Shown one piece after another: positions 44,701 to 55,500 of a stretch of DNA of 64,000 bases; within the stretch, counting starts at the first letter, position 1, and every line of letters starts with the position of its first letter. The notes under the pieces are model-generated. The model saw only the letters and a program-made list of their open reading frames with translations. It did not search any database and was not told the DNA's origin. Source of the DNA: Candidatus Melainabacteria bacterium (GTDB lineage Bacteria > Cyanobacteriota > Vampirovibrionia > Obscuribacterales > Obscuribacteraceae); contig QKMZ01000013.1 of assembly GCA_003242885.1 (NCBI GenBank), positions 1 to 64,000 on the forward strand. The letters are read 5' to 3'. The translations under genes were made by a program, and so were the position numbers.

Positions 44701-47700
44701 CAGTGGCAGGAACCGTCTACCACGAGCTCATCCATGCAGAACAGCAATACAAGATGTGTCGCTATCTAGCAGACGAGTTCTACAATCAAAACGGCAGGCA
44801 ACCCACTGCCAAAGAGTTAGGGAACGCATGGAATCAACACGTCGGCGGCTCCATGACGGAAAACTATGCAAATTCCGTACTACAAACACGCTCCGACCGT
44901 CCGCTTTCTGCAGCCGAAACAAAGATGGCCAGCGAACTCGTAATTGCCTGGCACAAAAACGGCGCAGTCGGCACAAATTACGACAAAAGCGTGGACGCGT
45001 ATTACAAGCTCTTCCGCGCCGGTGAAGACGTTGCCGGCTTCTATGGCAATAATTCGACAGAAACCCTGCTTGATGCTTTCGCCAAGCGCAGCACAGTCAA
45101 GAGTATCGCAGCAATCCTGCCGGGAGCAGAGTTTCAGACAGGTGAAGGCAAAGCAAAGTGTGATGCAATCCTGAAAGAATTAGTTCGAGATCGAACTGCA
45201 TTTCTCAACGGAGAATCCAAAGTCTGGGACAAAGATGCCGCGAGGCAAAAAATGTTTGACGCCATAATAGCTCGCAGACAAGCTATCAATGACTGGCGTG
45301 AAGCGGAGTGGGCTTCTTACGGTGGACCTGATAAGAAGCACGAATACGACGCACAAGTGGGTGGTCTGTTCTTCGAGCGCCAGGCACAAGAGCACAGAGC
45401 CAAGCCGCCTGAACTCAGAGTGCTTGACGAAATAATGCACGGACAAAAGAAAAATTGGCTGCCTGAGAACATTACCAAAAATACTGATAAAAACTCGACC
45501 ACATTCCGCTTCGACAACGCGGCTGAAATTCGCACATCCCAAGGTACGGCTAAAGTGAAAGGCGTCGAGTTGAAAAACGGCACGGTTTCAGTCATTTGCG
45601 AAGACGGCAACGGCAGCGCAACCAGCAATAAAGCGATGGCGGATCTGGTTTTAGAGACCATCAAATCACGCGCCGGCACTGTCAAATCTTTCGGCAGCTC
45701 TGAAGATGTCTACAAAGCAGTGGAAGCGAACCCGCAGCTCAAAGCAGAGCTGGTCGCTCGCTACCTGCAGGACATCAGGACATCCGCCGTTGCATCCTAC
45801 TACCAGGCTTCTCAGCTCGGCGAACAAAAAACCGTGATTCCGGAGCCCCTGCGCGGCGCCCAAGTGGGCTGGCAAGACTTGCATACGTATATGCGCGATC
45901 GATTGCCGGACAATCTTCCTTATCCCGAAGACCTCATTCATAAAGAGCTGCAAAGTCTGCAGGCTCTGGGCAGTGAGAAGCTGAACAAAACCGTCGAGGC
46001 CTATAAAGCAGTTTTGCGCGACAGGCTCGGACGCGAAGGCGATACACTTGCCCAAGAATTGGCAACTGGAAAAATCCCGCTAAACATGCCGGTCCCCGAA
46101 TATCTCGCCCAGGCAGGGGCGCGTTTCGAAAAGCAAGTGCAGCAATTTGGAAAGCCAGCCAATTATGAGCAACAATCAGCCATCTTCGAAGCGCTCGGCT
46201 TGAATGGAAAAGATAGAGAGCAAGCAGTAAAGCGAGCACAAGAACGGTGGCCAGATAACAAAGAAGTATGGGAGAAAATACTGCCGCAAGCAAATCCAGA
46301 AGCGCTGGAGCGTCAACGTCAGTACATTAGAGAAAGCCTGAAGGAGAGGGGTTTTACGGACGCGCGCCTCGACCCGGCAAGGAAGTTCAATGTCTTCGAT
46401 CTGGAAAAGGTCCTGCGTTTTTCCTCTACGCCACGCGACACTACCACCGGTGACACGGGCAACCGGTATAAGCCTCTGCCGTTTACAGACGTTGAGCGCA
46501 CGATTGTCTCAACCCGCGGACATGACATTGACCTCTCTGCGGCGCACAGAGCCGAGTCGATTATTTCTCGCGCCCGCGAACTTATGCAGAAGGGCTTGAT
46601 CTATAGCAACCACCAGCTGGAGTCATTAGTTGCATCGGACTATTTAAACTCCGCACTGGAGAACGGACGTCTCAGCTCGGTCGGTGATTTGCTTCTGGGT
46701 GGCAGTCGCGCCATCAATCCGCACAGTGGAGATCTTTATAGCGTTCCAAACACGATCACCCTTGCCGATCCCGCTTATCGAGAGAAGCTGGACGCCATGA
46801 TGCAGGGCAAAGATGTGCATACAACGAAAGCAATGATTGACGGCAAAGAAGTTGCTTTATCGAACTTGTCCCGCACCAGTGCAAACGCAGAAAGCTCGCT
46901 GGCATTCAAAGGTATTCATGACTTAGCAGACAAAGCGCGCGTAGAAAGGCGCAAAGAATTGCTATTCACGGAGATTCAGACACTGAGCAAAGAGGAAAGC
47001 AATCCGGCTAGATTGAAGCAGATCACGCGCAGAGTGGCAGAACTCGAATGGCTGTCCATTCATAGCGCAGACTACTGGCAGGGGTCTGCAGAACTAGCAC
47101 AAATGCGCTCCAGAGCTCTTCTCGATGCAGCAGGCATAGAGTCAGGACGATTCAAAAACGGACTGAATCCGACCATGGAAGCGCTCACAACTCCTATGTC
47201 GGACTATGTCGCCAAGTACGAAAACATGTATGAAACGCCGATGCGCTTCAACCCCGGTGCATTCAGCCCATCCAATGAATTCGCAAGGGCGCTGCAAGAC
47301 ATTCGCACTACCAGCGACAAAGGCACGGTCGAAGCAGACGGCTCTTTGCTGTTTAAACTCAAAGAGCAACGCAAAGTCATGATCGAAGGCATCGAGCATA
47401 CGCTAGTCGGAGTCGAAGAAAGAGATGGGAAGACCAACATTCTGACCACCGATAAATTCGGCCGCACAAGACCTGAGCCGAATCTGACCCAAGCGTATAT
47501 GAGCAAACTGGAAGCCGCCTTCCGCACAAAACCCATAGCTCAAAGCATCGTCATGAACGATCCTCGCACAGCAGCAAACGTTCTTTCACGCGTGCTGGAC
47601 TCGACACCGGCAAGCGGTGTGGAAGAAACACTCCTGCACTTTGATGTGAAGAAAAGCGCAGCCCGCGAAACCTTTATGCAAAAGCATTACTTTACGCCCG

Positions 47701-49541
47701 GCAGCGGACCAATAGAATGGTCAACCATCGCCAATCTTAAAGGCGCACTTATGGACAGGCAGTATGAAACATTCAGAGATGTGGTTGCCAGTCTTGATTC
47801 TTATTACAGCGAAAGCAGAATTCCAGGCGAGAAGGCGATTACTGAATTTGAGATCGTGGCCAATGAGTTTGCCAAAGAGTGCAAGCTTGCCGGGCTCGCA
47901 GATGTGACTAAGGCGATCAGCGACAAAGGAGTCGGAGAGATCAAAATAAAGAGCGGCGACTTAGAAGTCGTGCTGCGCACAGACAATACTCAATCTGCTA
48001 CCCGCAACGGCAAGACGCTGACGACGAGAGAAACCGCCGATGCCTTTAGAGAACTCGGGCAGACAGCAGCAGACAATATTCGCCGAAGAGTGTCGAAAGT
48101 GAACCCGCCTGCAATTGGATCAACAATTGAACTGCCGGATTCAACCTGGAAGCCTGTGAAGAACATCGTCCTGGCCGAATCAGGCGGCAATTATTTCGTT
48201 AGAGCAGAAGGCAGCAAGCCGGTAGCCAGAGAAGGGCGGCAGCCTATCATCGAAATTGCCGAGGCTGTTATCAACCAGAGTGGAAGATACAAGCCGGTTG
48301 TCGACCCGTCAGATCCAGCTACCAAACTCGTTCTCGACTCGAAATACAACAAAGTCTACGAGCTGGGCAATCGTCACCCACTAACCTGGCAGGTCGAGCT
48401 TTTCGAGCGGCCTGACATTACTGCTGTTTCGCGAGGGTTTGTTGAGCAACATTATCTGAAATCGACGCTTGAAAAAATGCAAGAAACTATCGAAGGCGGA
48501 CGCCTGCTCAAGCAATTAGACCAAGCAGCGCAAACAACTCAACTGCAATCTGTTGTCGGCAGTCCTGCCGATACGGCAATGAAAAATCGCGCTCGTCTCT
48601 ACCTGGAAAGAATGGTTCCTGATGCTGGCGAAACTGTCGAACAAATCGGAGCCCGCGCGCGGGAATTCTACATTCAAGATTCGTCCAATTCAATGGAAGT
48701 CGCCGTGCGCCGGACCAAAGTGTTGGAATACGCTGCCCTGAACAAAGGAGAGTCAAAGCTGCTCTTTACTGAAGGCGGAAAAGAGTTTGTCCCGCGTTCT
48801 TTCAATGCTGAAAAAGGGACATTCGAAACCGTGGACGGTCGCACGCTCGAGCTGAAAAACTGCCGCATGGAAATTCGCATCGGCAAAGGAACAGACGCAC
48901 AGAAGGCTGCGCGCGAGGCACTTGCAGGCTTCGAACAACTGAGAAGCGAATTGAACACGGCAAAAATAGCCACAGGAGAACGAGCAAGCCGCGCTGCAGC
49001 AGACGTGGCACGAGCCGTTTTCGACGACGCAAGCAAGCAAAATATCGAAAAGGCTGAAGCGATTAACCGCGAAATTGTGGTGAAGCTGGGCGCCTTCGAA
49101 GTAGCAGGAAAGAACGTCGATGTTTTCCTGACCAACAACGGCGTGCGCATCGGAAATCGCGATATGACCAATCTCGATCTCATCGCATCCGCACTCAAGG
49201 ACAAACGCGCCAAAGCCGCCAAGGCAGCAAATGAAGAAAAACAAAAGCTGGAAAACGAGGTAAAAGAACTCGAAGCACTGCACAAAGACGTATTGGCAGG
49301 CAAGGCTGTCGAAGTCGAAAAAATGAAAATTGCCCTTGCAGAAAACATCTCCAAAGAGTACGAAACCATGCGCACTGCCGCCACCACCCCGGCAGGCAAA
49401 GTGCGCGCCAGAGCTGCCGAAGCAACAGGACGAGCAGGTGCATACCTGATGATTGCCGCCTTTGTTGCTTCCATGCTCACCGACCACGACAAAGCCAAAG
49501 ACATGACAGAGTCCGGTTATGCCCCAACCAGAGCTCGCTGA
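41793..49541 (+). CDS. Giant protein 2: zincin-like domain and shared C-terminal module
   Basis: This is a 2582-residue protein. Residues 1-95 are strongly acidic (DDELEDDEDG) with Pro/Lys linkers. A long mostly helical region follows, with three spaced repeats of a motif like LxAIGxDKLPEAMTxxxL (~685-900). At 977-981, VYHELIHAEQ is an HExxH zinc-peptidase motif in a context (GRIRINRSHL before, AGFYGNNSTETLLDAFA after, possible third ligand) that suggests a real zincin fold. The remaining ~1500 residues are unrecognised, helical with beta segments. Residues ~2268-2582 are the C-terminal module shared with giants 1 and 4, ending GRAGAYLMIAAFVASML and YAPTRAR. Giant 3 starts 15 bases after the stop, so they form an operon. 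No signal peptide is present. Confidence 0.85.
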   Translation: MADDDHIKRPESTKGKRLPEEEDFAPPQPGDDELEDDEDGSLTKMEMELQEDMAAAEDPPEDDGDKPQAGQAKPGNDKAAAPAKPGDAATDRSVAEKGLEDDTVTGALLLYALYRAAQSLGKGNSNSDALSGSLQKIKDTVAFYTGNKSEGVKLLPEENGMRVAVDKEGRPVWASITDAKNGDKSLIFDWRKDGGLSINIEGPSGFEGRIASRGKIEIAEGGKSLKSSDGTWLATSNDGNVDQWIGELELKPGKSRLEWNATIPERSHPLSQTPERKAQSAIVDSKFTAALDGMTMSKDAAENFTFRERAQLRDLYQGLMKGSLPDMEKALKNICQSSQSESRTAQVLNYFIDSAGLKGKMEVQQKTHTRLVFSDGSGNLLGISGAPGEASYAQRGEDGSKIPTNDPFLELVRSERAARSLAVERAEALAKGNLAEFEKADLARRSLAGAAARHFELAAPQRAMLHDLSAAFSAGDMEGVKRMIQTFDSKPNELEPIVKAFSQDMKRFSKDFDGSFTIVKGVDRQYAIFTFGDSKNQIAITTEQGSKPHVVSDNEPGLRRSAAQIGTDLAGKVVKDAVAMQLELVPEVRTPMTGTTNSHGLWSPDYIDSLPKDTLNELQNRISSEYGLGGHEQMRDFAIRAGQTVSNWERTQKATFERQVEEERTQSNMERAKESFIKVRDEVLKAIGLDKLPEAMTLDHLQTSSSSLIDFLGSAEAKAAGITATRNKVKAVQEFQVARHQEGDLVEKLATARIRYDSMVEDFLKETRGHQFPDGLTAKQITVDPPMLKEYFSHPDATTSGITDLQTKRQIIDDYLQARVDENKYRNDVYEPAKKQYHEIRDEILTRLGADKIPSGMTSTALKASAETVRDLLKMQGKELGIKDLEVKLATTERMIEAQQKFESARAKVNEIFETRKFQFERLANEMARDMGLPPVKLEVVTWDKNAHGDYLDGRIRINRSHLLNSSETSVAGTVYHELIHAEQQYKMCRYLADEFYNQNGRQPTAKELGNAWNQHVGGSMTENYANSVLQTRSDRPLSAAETKMASELVIAWHKNGAVGTNYDKSVDAYYKLFRAGEDVAGFYGNNSTETLLDAFAKRSTVKSIAAILPGAEFQTGEGKAKCDAILKELVRDRTAFLNGESKVWDKDAARQKMFDAIIARRQAINDWREAEWASYGGPDKKHEYDAQVGGLFFERQAQEHRAKPPELRVLDEIMHGQKKNWLPENITKNTDKNSTTFRFDNAAEIRTSQGTAKVKGVELKNGTVSVICEDGNGSATSNKAMADLVLETIKSRAGTVKSFGSSEDVYKAVEANPQLKAELVARYLQDIRTSAVASYYQASQLGEQKTVIPEPLRGAQVGWQDLHTYMRDRLPDNLPYPEDLIHKELQSLQALGSEKLNKTVEAYKAVLRDRLGREGDTLAQELATGKIPLNMPVPEYLAQAGARFEKQVQQFGKPANYEQQSAIFEALGLNGKDREQAVKRAQERWPDNKEVWEKILPQANPEALERQRQYIRESLKERGFTDARLDPARKFNVFDLEKVLRFSSTPRDTTTGDTGNRYKPLPFTDVERTIVSTRGHDIDLSAAHRAESIISRARELMQKGLIYSNHQLESLVASDYLNSALENGRLSSVGDLLLGGSRAINPHSGDLYSVPNTITLADPAYREKLDAMMQGKDVHTTKAMIDGKEVALSNLSRTSANAESSLAFKGIHDLADKARVERRKELLFTEIQTLSKEESNPARLKQITRRVAELEWLSIHSADYWQGSAELAQMRSRALLDAAGIESGRFKNGLNPTMEALTTPMSDYVAKYENMYETPMRFNPGAFSPSNEFARALQDIRTTSDKGTVEADGSLLFKLKEQRKVMIEGIEHTLVGVEERDGKTNILTTDKFGRTRPEPNLTQAYMSKLEAAFRTKPIAQSIVMNDPRTAANVLSRVLDSTPASGVEETLLHFDVKKSAARETFMQKHYFTPGSGPIEWSTIANLKGALMDRQYETFRDVVASLDSYYSESRIPGEKAITEFEIVANEFAKECKLAGLADVTKAISDKGVGEIKIKSGDLEVVLRTDNTQSATRNGKTLTTRETADAFRELGQTAADNIRRRVSKVNPPAIGSTIELPDSTWKPVKNIVLAESGGNYFVRAEGSKPVAREGRQPIIEIAEAVINQSGRYKPVVDPSDPATKLVLDSKYNKVYELGNRHPLTWQVELFERPDITAVSRGFVEQHYLKSTLEKMQETIEGGRLLKQLDQAAQTTQLQSVVGSPADTAMKNRARLYLERMVPDAGETVEQIGARAREFYIQDSSNSMEVAVRRTKVLEYAALNKGESKLLFTEGGKEFVPRSFNAEKGTFETVDGRTLELKNCRMEIRIGKGTDAQKAAREALAGFEQLRSELNTAKIATGERASRAAADVARAVFDDASKQNIEKAEAINREIVVKLGAFEVAGKNVDVFLTNNGVRIGNRDMTNLDLIASALKDKRAKAAKAANEEKQKLENEVKELEALHKDVLAGKAVEVEKMKIALAENISKEYETMRTAATTPAGKVRARAAEATGRAGAYLMIAAFVASMLTDHDKAKDMTESGYAPTRAR
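48590..49541 (+). repeat. Shared C-terminal module, copy in giant 2
   Basis: This segment encodes residues ~2268-2582: REFYIQDSS, AVRRTKVLEYA, FETVDGRTLELKNCRMEI, KLGAFEVAGKNVDVFLTNNG, then a Lys/Glu coiled coil, GRAGAYLMIAAFVASML and the YAPTRAR end. It matches the module of giant 4 most closely at the tail. Confidence 0.85.
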
Positions 49542-49556
49542 CAAAGAGGAAGAAAA

Positions 49557-52500
49557 ATGACAGCGGATCCTACATTGAAAAAACGACCGGACGGCGACAA
49601 AGAGCAACCGCTCAAAGATCAGCCTCTGCCACCTGCTGAGGACTTCGAGGACGACGAAGACGAGCCCGAAGATCTGATGTTCGATGACACCATGGACGAT
49701 GCACCTGGTCCTGGCGACGGCAAGCAGCAAGACAAGCCCGCCGACAAACCAGACTTTGCTCCTGTAGGCGAATCGGTTACCAACCACAATTTGGCGCGCG
49801 ACTACAGAGACGGGCTAAGTGACAAGATCACCGCCGACGCTACGCATGCGCTCTCCTTGCCTCCCGACCATCCCACCAGACAGCAATTGGTGAAGGATTT
49901 GGTAGACCGTTTCGACAATCCTTCCACCTACGCTGAAAAGCTTGCGGCCGCGCGTTCTCTTCTTTCCTTGACGCGTGGTCCGGACGGCAAAGTACCGGAT
50001 GTTCTCACTCAGCGAGATGTGCTCATTCCTGAGAAAGTAAAATATGAATCGGGTGGACGCAACCAGCCGATGAAAAGGGTCGTGGAAGTCGCCCAGCATC
50101 ATGAAATGAAGCCGGTCGCCGCCAGAGAGATATTGGACTTTCTCGAGCGCTCCGCGCCGGAAATAGAATCGCGCACCAAGGCTTTGCTCAAGACTCCAAA
50201 TAATGCCGAAGACCGTGCTTCATACGTAAAACATCTGGTCAATGTTTTCCAAACATCAGGGGCCGAATCACCGGAGAAATTGGCAGCAGCAGAGGGACTG
50301 GTAGCTCTGTGCAGCGGACAGGACGGCAAAATGCCTGACTTGATCGGCACTCGCGCTGTTTATCACCCTAAAAAAACACACCAGGAAGGTGGCGGTCGCG
50401 GCGGAATGCGCACTGTCACCGACAAAGAAGCATACACAGAAAAAATTGACACTACCGCTCAGCAAGTGCGTGATTACCTCTCGACGCGTGCTGACGGCTA
50501 TTTACGACGAACCGAAGAGGCTCTGAAAAACCCAGCGAATGAAGCCGCAAAGAAAACGTTGATAGATCATGCGGTAAAAACTTTCTTTGACGCAACCAAT
50601 CCGGAAGACAAAGCGGCCGCGGCAAGTGCTCTACTGGCACTGAATCGCAAACCGGACGGCACATACAATGAGGTGCTGGGAGCGCGCGTCGTACATCTGG
50701 AAAAACTAACAAGAACAATTCCCGCGACAGGTGGGCGTTACGGCAAGCCAGCCACCACCGAAGTGATAAGACCGGCCAGCGACAGGACGGACACAGTAAA
50801 GCTCGACGATGCAGTGCAGTATCTCAAAGCGCGTGCCGGTGATGTCTATGCGGGCAGCGGGCGACTTGTCGCCGCCGACGGGCTTGTACGCGCCGGAAAA
50901 ATGACGGAAGAACAAAGGAAATCCGTATACGAGCAGTCTTTGCTTGATGCAAGAACGCCTGAGCATGTAAAAGCGCACGTCCGCCAGTTGCTTGGACTGG
51001 ATAAGCAAGACGCCGAGCGTCAGAAAGAACGCGACGGCAGAGTAGAAAAACCGGATGTGCCGCACAAGACATTGCAGCTTACCGACGACGAACAACGCAA
51101 ACTTGCGACAACCATTGAGCGCCTCCTGCCTGCAGTCACCGCCACTGGTGGCGAGGGCAAAGCTCTCATCCTGCCCGAAACCATTGAAGCCATGCGCAAA
51201 GAGTTGGCTGAAAAGAAATTCGGCGAAGCGAGCCGCACGGTTTATAACCGCTGCGCGGAATTTCTCAACGAAGCAACTACCGATATGGCAATCGGGTTGC
51301 CCTCGCGCGGTATGGCACTGCCGCCCGGCTGCCCGATCAGGGTTCCACGCGACATTTCGGGAAGAGCACAAGACGACGCCTTGTTCACAGAAGAAGTGAA
51401 AGCTGGTCGTCTAAAAATGGACTTGAAGCCGCTGGCGAATGATCAGGCCCCCAGCGCCGCCGATGTGGAACGCGTCAAAAATACCGGCGAATGGGTGACG
51501 AAAGCCGCGCGCCAAGCAGACAGCGCAAGATTGCACTGGCAAGTACATGTTTTCGACCAAAACATCGAACAGTTCAATTCCAAAGACGACAAGCTGAAAG
51601 CATGGAAGTCCAAGGAAGGAATGACCGACACCCAATTGGAGCAGCTCCAGGCGTCCAGAGCAGAGTGGCTTGGGACCGCTCTGCAGGTGCGCAACTACGC
51701 GCATACCATCGCCAACTACAATTTGGCTTCAAAACAATCTCGAGATGCTCACAGAATTCTCTGGGACTCGATGCCGACCTCTATCGTCAGCGGCACAGAC
51801 AGTGCAGTCTTCCCTGACGAAGGCTTGCAAGATGGAAAGTTTCCCGGCAAGGTAATTCGCGAAAACGGCAAAATCACAAGCATCGAGCTGGACTTGCCCA
51901 CAACTCTCGACCGCGACAATCCGGAAAACCTGGCGAAGATGGAAAAGATCCGCCAGTGGATGGAAAAATATGGCGCCAAAGTTGATCAAGCAACCGCTGA
52001 AATCGCAAAAGCAAACAGCCAACCAGAGCGCATGCTTTTCTGGGGAGACATGCCGGCAGAAGGCAAGACTGCCGACGGCAAACCCTACAACAAAATGAGC
52101 TTTCGTTATTCGGCTGACACAGTGCAGGCCAAAAATGAAAACGGCGTCAATCAAACCATGATCAAGGTGGTGATGGCGCGCCAAACAGAATACTCGCCTG
52201 ACTATTCATACCTCGGCTGGGCCGACTATGAAGTAGGAAAGGGTCAGTATTCCGGCAAGGCGACCATCAACGGACAACCGATCGAACCAGTCGACAAAGA
52301 GATGACCGTCGGAAAGACTGGAGCCATCAAGATTTCCGGACCAGAGGTTGAAGACAGTCACGCGCTGGTAAAAACCGACAATAACGGTCAGATTTATTTA
52401 AAAGACACATCCACCGGTGGCATCTACGTCAACGGAAAGCGCATGGGTTCTGAGTGGACACGGATCAATCCTGTGTCAGACAAAATCACATTCGGACCAG

Positions 52501-55500
52501 AGCCGACTGTAGATTTAAAAATGAAAGACGGCGTCCTGACCCTCAACGGACAGAAGGTGGAGAAAAGTGTCGAGGGCGTTGCCGTCGGCAAAAACGGCCC
52601 AATCAAATTTGAAGGCACGACCGCAGAAAACAATCATGCCCTCATAAAATACGACCAGGGAAAAGTCTTCATCAAAGACACGTCCACTTCCGGTACGTAC
52701 GTTAATGGCGAACGCATCAGCAAAGAGAATTGGACTGAGATTGACCCGACCAAAGATCAGCTGTCGCTGGGTCAGCCGACCAAGATGGAAACAGACTCCG
52801 ATGTTCGGCTCTACAAACCGGACGACTGGGTGACCATCATGCTGGACGGCAAGATGCAGGTGCTGCAAGCCAAGGATTTAAATCTCTGGGCAAACGAAGC
52901 AAAAACCTGGCATTACGGTGGCAAAGCTGCAACTGTCGCAATGGATGTCGGCATGATCGTCAGTGGAACGATCGAACTGAAGGCCGCATACATGGCTGCT
53001 GCGAAGGTCGCAGCAACAGTGACGGCCAAAGAGCTGGCCAAAGTCGCTGCCAAAGAAGTGCTTCCTCATTTGCTCCGCACTGAAGGATTCAAGCGAGGCG
53101 CTTTCCACCTGGCTCTCGGTGTCACAGGCTTCACGCACCAGTTTATGGAAAACCAGGGGGAAGCCGGAAAAACCTTCAACAAGATGCGCGGCTACGTGAT
53201 GATGGCCGATATCTCCTGGAACAACCTGGCCAAGCCTGCAGGCGCATGGTTCGGATTGACAAAAGGAGCGGCAAAAGAAGGCAGTACTCTTGCAGAATAT
53301 TTGAAAACTGCGCCAAAGCTGGCAACCGTTAAGAAGTATACCGATGGCGTCTTCATGGCCAGCAACTTCTATTTCATTCCGGAAATTGTCAGCCACCAAT
53401 TTCCTACAATCGAAAAGGAATTGCGCGGCTGGAATTCAGAAGCACTGCTCTTGCAGGGCAGACGCCAGAGAGGCGGCGAGTATGTAAATAACGACACGCC
53501 TCCACCGGCAACGGAAGAAGGCGCTCTGCGTTTTGCTTCTCCAGAGCTGAAAAAACGCGCCGCTGCCGCAGCCGAAGAAGCCAAAGCAGCCGCAAAACTT
53601 GAAGATGGCAATCCGAAGAAAGAAGAGCTTAGAAGAAAGTATGCTGCGGAGTTTCTCGGACCCGAACCAGCCCACAAATATGATGTTCCAAAAAAGGACA
53701 AAGAAGCACAGTTGGTAGCTGCGGTTGGATTGCTTAATCTATCCCGCAGAGCTGATGGTTCTTATCCCGACAGCCTCGGAGACCGTTACTGCAAAAACGG
53801 TCTGCCGGAAGAAGTGAAGCATGTCTATGTAAAACACTTCCTTTCGACAATGGAACTAGATTCCGTCAACGCCTTCGACAAGCAAGCGAAAGCACGTATC
53901 GAAGACGCGCAAAAAGTCGTTTCCCAAGTCAAAGACAAACCTGACAACGACGCGGCACGACAGAAGGCAATCGCTGGTTTTGCAGAGTCATTTTTAGACG
54001 GCAAGAGTACGGACGACAAATTGGCCGGCGCGCTGGCGCTACTCTCACTAAGCGAAAAAGACGGCGCATTGCCTGATGTAGTGGCCCGAGTGCCGGATGG
54101 AAAAGGCGGCACCAGAGAAGTCCGAAAAGAGCAAGTTGAGGCTTTTCTCAAAGGACTCAACAACCAATTTTCAATTGACCAATTTGAACGTTATGCAAAT
54201 TGGATGGATCCAAACAAGACAAGCGCTCAGATTTCGAAGACGAAAGAATGCCTGAAACTGCCTGCCGATCACAAAGATCGCAAGTCTCAAATAGATGCGC
54301 TATCCAGGACTCTTCTATCGAAAGATTCATCCAATGAAAGTAAAACGGAAGCGGCAATCTGTTTGCTCATGCTCGCGAGAAACACCGAGAATGGCTCACT
54401 TCCCAAACAAATCTCATTTCAGACCTCAGCGCAGATTTTTTCCGAACTGAAAAAATTCCTTCCCTCGGCTCCTGCGGGCATGAGGTTGGCCGCCGGAGAT
54501 CTGCTCTACCGCGCTGGGCAAAAATCGCTGCATGGACAGACTCCTTCCAGTGACCTGGGTGGCGTTTTGCTATCTGTGCTGAAAGATCCGAAAGCCTCAA
54601 ATGAATTGAAGATGCAAGCCATCCTCAATAGCAACGGCATCGGGCTTGCCGAAATAATGGAAAAGCATCGCTTTGCCGACGAACCTTCAATTGCGCGACT
54701 GAAAGGCGAAGAGCGCTTGAGAGCACAAGCAGACTTGAGCGGCAGAGATTCCTTTGCCATTCAGGAAGCATTGAGGGCAACAGCCAGTCAGCCGATCGAC
54801 ACCAAGCTTTCTCCCAAAGAGCAGGCTCAACAACGCGATCTCAAAGCCTTGGCTCTGGCAACATTGATGGCCAACAGCGAAAAGGACCCGGAAAGAAGAT
54901 TCAAGGCTCTTGAATCTTTGCACAGTCAAGCAAAACAAAATCCAGAAGCAGGAGCCTATGCACGCGCCTACTTCGAGAAATTGCGTGACGAACTTCCTGC
55001 AAAAACTCACGATGCAGAAGAACGTTTGCGCAGATTCAATGCAGCACTAGTGTTGAAAACCAGCGGGCAAGCTGCAGAATATGGAGTTACTGAAAAACAA
55101 CTTGTCGACGTTTTTGCTGACTGCGTGCGTCCTAACGAACCAGAACTGGCTCGCCAGGCGATGGATCAAGTATTGCCACACTTCAATGGACCATTATTGA
55201 GTGACGAAAAACGAGAGCGCATACTCGAACATATTTCTTACGCAATCAAAAGCAAGAATATAGACCCGACGACCAATGCCGATCTTCTCAAACGAGAGTG
55301 GATCGATCGCATCACCGAGTTGGCGGAAAAAACCGATCCCAAGAAAGTTCTGGAGGGCTTCAAAGACGATCTTGGCGATCCTCATCCAGGTGCCCGAGAA
55401 ATTTTCACTAAAATGCTCACGCCAGGCACTCAAGAGTTCAATGGTGCAACCGCAGAATCTCGTGCGGCTGCAGCGCGCGCGCTCAGTAAAGTCGGCTCCA

